Assembly: GCF_003206155.1 (NCBI RefSeq)
Contig: NZ_PZJV01000001.1
Location: 1,133,314 to 1,197,313 of the forward strand
Origin: Salinicola halophilus
GTDB taxonomy: Bacteria; Pseudomonadota; Gammaproteobacteria; Pseudomonadales; Halomonadaceae
Reading direction: 5' to 3'
DNA length: 64,000 nucleotides
Positions 63,259 to 64,000 of the stretch are shown here, in pieces. Below the pieces are notes generated by a model. The model had not been told where the DNA came from and ran no database searches. It saw nothing but the letters and a program-made list of their open reading frames with translations. Every line of letters starts with the position of its first letter. Position 1 is the first letter of the stretch. Both the position numbers and the translations under genes were made by a program.

Positions 63259-64000
63259 ATGGAAAAGACCTACCAACCCGATCAGATCGAAACCCGCTGG
63301 TACGAGCGCTGGGAGGCGGACGAACGCTTCGCGCCGTCCGGCACGGGCGCGCCCTTCTCGATCATGATTCCGCCGCCCAACGTGACCGGCAGCCTGCACA
63401 TGGGCCACGCCTTCCAGGACACGATCATGGACACGCTGGTGCGCTGGAAACGGATGCGCGGCAATAACACGCTGTGGCAGGTCGGCACCGACCACGCCGG
63501 TATCGCCACCCAGATGCTGGTGGAGCGCAAGCTGGCGGCGGAGACCGGCGAGACGCGTCATGACCTCGGTCGCGAGGCGTTCACCGACAAGATCTGGGAA
63601 TGGAAGGAAGAGTCCGGCGGTCATATCACGCGGCAGCTGCGGCGCATGGGCGCCAGCGCCGACTGGAGCCGCGAACGCTTCACCATGGACGACGGCTTCT
63701 ACCGGTCGGTGCAGGAGGTCTTCGTTCGCTTGCATGAAGAGGGCCTGATCTACCGCGGCAAGCGGCTGGTCAACTGGGACCCGACGCTGCACACCGCGAT
63801 TTCCGATCTCGAGGTCGAGAATCGCGAACAGCAGGGTCAGTTCTGGCATTTCCGCTATCCGCTGGCCGACGGCGCGACGACCACCGACGGCAAGGATCAT
63901 CTGGTCGTCGCCACTACCCGACCGGAGACGCTGCTGGGCGATACCGGCGTGGCGGTCAACCCGGAAGACCCGCGCTACGCCTCCCTGATCGGCCAGTTCA
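63259..64000 (+). CDS. valS: Valyl-tRNA synthetase ValS (5' part, runs off the window)
   Basis: Class I aminoacyl-tRNA synthetase. The first 247 codons are present from ATG 63259 ([18 protein letters not shown]). The HIGH-type motif is HMGH in [13 protein letters not shown]; the editing domain begins with [19 protein letters not shown]. The gene is cut by the window edge, not truncated by mutation. Conserved as the partner of holC. Confidence 0.97.
   Translation, partial: MEKTYQPDQIETRWYERWEADERFAPSGTGAPFSIMIPPPNVTGSLHMGHAFQDTIMDTLVRWKRMRGNNTLWQVGTDHAGIATQMLVERKLAAETGETRHDLGREAFTDKIWEWKEESGGHITRQLRRMGASADWSRERFTMDDGFYRSVQEVFVRLHEEGLIYRGKRLVNWDPTLHTAISDLEVENREQQGQFWHFRYPLADGATTTDGKDHLVVATTRPETLLGDTGVAVNPEDPRYASLIGQF

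Noticed and set aside
63259-64000. Truncated valS as a pseudogene
   Set aside because: The open frame simply reaches the window edge with intact motifs.

Overview
The window reads as chromosome from a GC-rich gammaproteobacterium, most likely a halomonad (Halomonas, Salinicola, Kushneria or Chromohalobacter type). Three things point there. First, the cluster aroE-hemF-tsaC / dprA-LysM / def-fmt-rsmB / trkA is the conserved gammaproteobacterial (Pseudomonas-like) block. Second, that block continues into trkA-trkH, a potassium uptake pair prominent in salt-tolerant halomonads. Third, a BCCT-type solute carrier, acidic proteins and a halophile-like PhoA are present. Genus is inference; no rRNA lies in the window.

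Layout. 0-16.5 kb: housekeeping block (shikimate and haem synthesis, t6A tRNA modification, DNA uptake protein DprA, deformylase and formyltransferase, RsmB, nicotinamidase, dodecin, TrkA/TrkH, SstT, a TraB/PrgY-family protein). 16.5-34.4 kb: accessory metabolism and transport (BCCT carrier, pentoside symporter with GH51 arabinofuranosidase, Zn-independent ribosomal protein L31, a BLUF photoreceptor beside a GGDEF-EAL protein, a DUF748 envelope protein, a LysE exporter with AraC regulator, alkaline phosphatase, an MFS carrier). 34.5-40.1 kb: a visibly AT-rich island with every gene on the minus strand, described below. 40.5-50 kb: HPP protein, acetyltransferase, class A beta-lactamase, two LysE exporters, tRNA-Arg(TCG), ZinT, DTW protein, bile-acid-type symporter, sirtuin. 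49.5-64 kb: housekeeping again (truC-tcdA, purE-purK, bacterioferritin and its ferredoxin, lptF-lptG, pepA, ilvE, holC, start of valS).

Main discovery. The 34.5-40.1 kb island looks like an integron gene-cassette array without an integrase (a CALIN). At least three attC-like recombination sites, and probably a fourth, separate three cassettes in one orientation. The cassettes look like defence genes: (i) a putative abortive-infection protein now split into two frames; (ii) a two-gene unit coding for a RecQ-type helicase fused to a ComF-like phosphoribosyltransferase domain, with an overlapping divergent DprA-like protein; (iii) a membrane-anchored PD-(D/E)xK nuclease. The RecQ-ComF + DprA pair is the best candidate here for a little-described anti-phage or DNA-conflict system.

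Regulation seen in the sequence. Two matching Zur-like palindromes lie upstream of the two zinc-economy genes (L31 type B and zinT). A Fur-like box lies upstream of bfd. Two good sigma-70 promoters precede def and pncA. Several strong hairpins act as likely terminators. Short tandem repeats (8 bp x 8, 7 bp x 6.7, 23 bp x 3, 22 bp x 2, 13 bp x 3) sit in intergenic spaces; several border genes that interrupt otherwise conserved gene order.
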